Shown one piece after another: positions 64,000 through 64,000 of a stretch of 64,000 nucleotides of DNA. The position numbers were made by a program, and so were the translations under genes. Under the pieces are notes generated by a model. The model saw nothing but the letters and a program-made list of their open reading frames with translations, did no database searches and was not told the origin of the DNA. The stretch lies in the NCBI GenBank assembly GCA_964487545.1, contig CAZARI010000014.1, forward strand, positions 3,124-67,123, written 5' to 3'. The first letter of the stretch is position 1. Each line of letters opens with the position of its first letter. This DNA is from SKUL01 sp964487545 (GTDB taxonomy: Bacteria > Bacteroidota > Bacteroidia > Flavobacteriales_D > SKUL01).

Positions 64000-64000
64000 T

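Overview
The window looks like chromosomal DNA of a Bacteroidota species, most likely Flavobacteriia-like. The evidence is: several secreted proteins ending in type IX secretion (T9SS) sorting domains (types A and B), two PorP/SprF genes, S46 dipeptidyl-peptidase and HYC_CC_PP proteins, and repeated -7 boxes of the Bacteroidota form TAnnTTTG shortly upstream of start codons. I see no insertion sequence, prophage, CRISPR array, tRNA or rRNA. Genes are tightly packed; the longest gene-free stretches are about 280 bases (56352-56630) and 206 bases (25847-26052), so no gap exceeds 300 bases.

Layout. 1-5245: start of sucC (cut by the left edge), an exported TPR protein, a PBP4-type D-Ala-D-Ala carboxypeptidase and an AsnB-type amidotransferase. 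5293-12357: surface-polysaccharide genes (GT4 glycosyltransferase, Wza-like export lipoprotein, Wzc-like tyrosine kinase, RfbC epimerase, WecA/MraY-like phosphosugar transferase) and a lytic transglycosylase. 12377-19534: uvrA, a LOG-family nucleotide hydrolase and two envelope proteins sharing SPOR-type C-terminal domains. 19613-25846 (minus strand): a secreted T9SS serine protease, a T9SS repeat protein, an ECF sigma factor and a membrane protein with a trypsin-like domain that has lost its His. 26053-30788: S41 processing protease, DUF1573 protein, pterin dehydratase and a DPP11-like S46 peptidase.

30938-43240 is a tightly linked run of five genes: giant type-B T9SS surface protein, PorP/SprF, PorE-like PD40/OmpA protein, an unknown exported protein, and a membrane beta-propeller receptor with a cytoplasmic PP2C (SpoIIE) phosphatase. 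nadA-nadB follow (43344-45880). A second cassette with the same order (type-B protein, PorP, PD40/OmpA-like) fills 45933-53241. After a radical SAM protein, two unknown proteins and exonuclease III, the window ends with a copper/silver efflux set: HYC_CC_PP protein, CusA-type RND pump, TolC-type channel and CusB-type adaptor (56631-63999).

How the parts fit: envelope and surface biology dominate. The two type-B cassettes look like dedicated secretion-and-anchoring units, each carrying its own PorP and a PorE-like periplasmic anchor. In the first, a transmembrane phosphatase receptor is transcriptionally tied to the unit. That linkage, the sigma/pseudoprotease pair and the altered OmpA-DUF1573 protein of the second cassette are the most unusual points. 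All family assignments were made by reading the sequence, without database searches.
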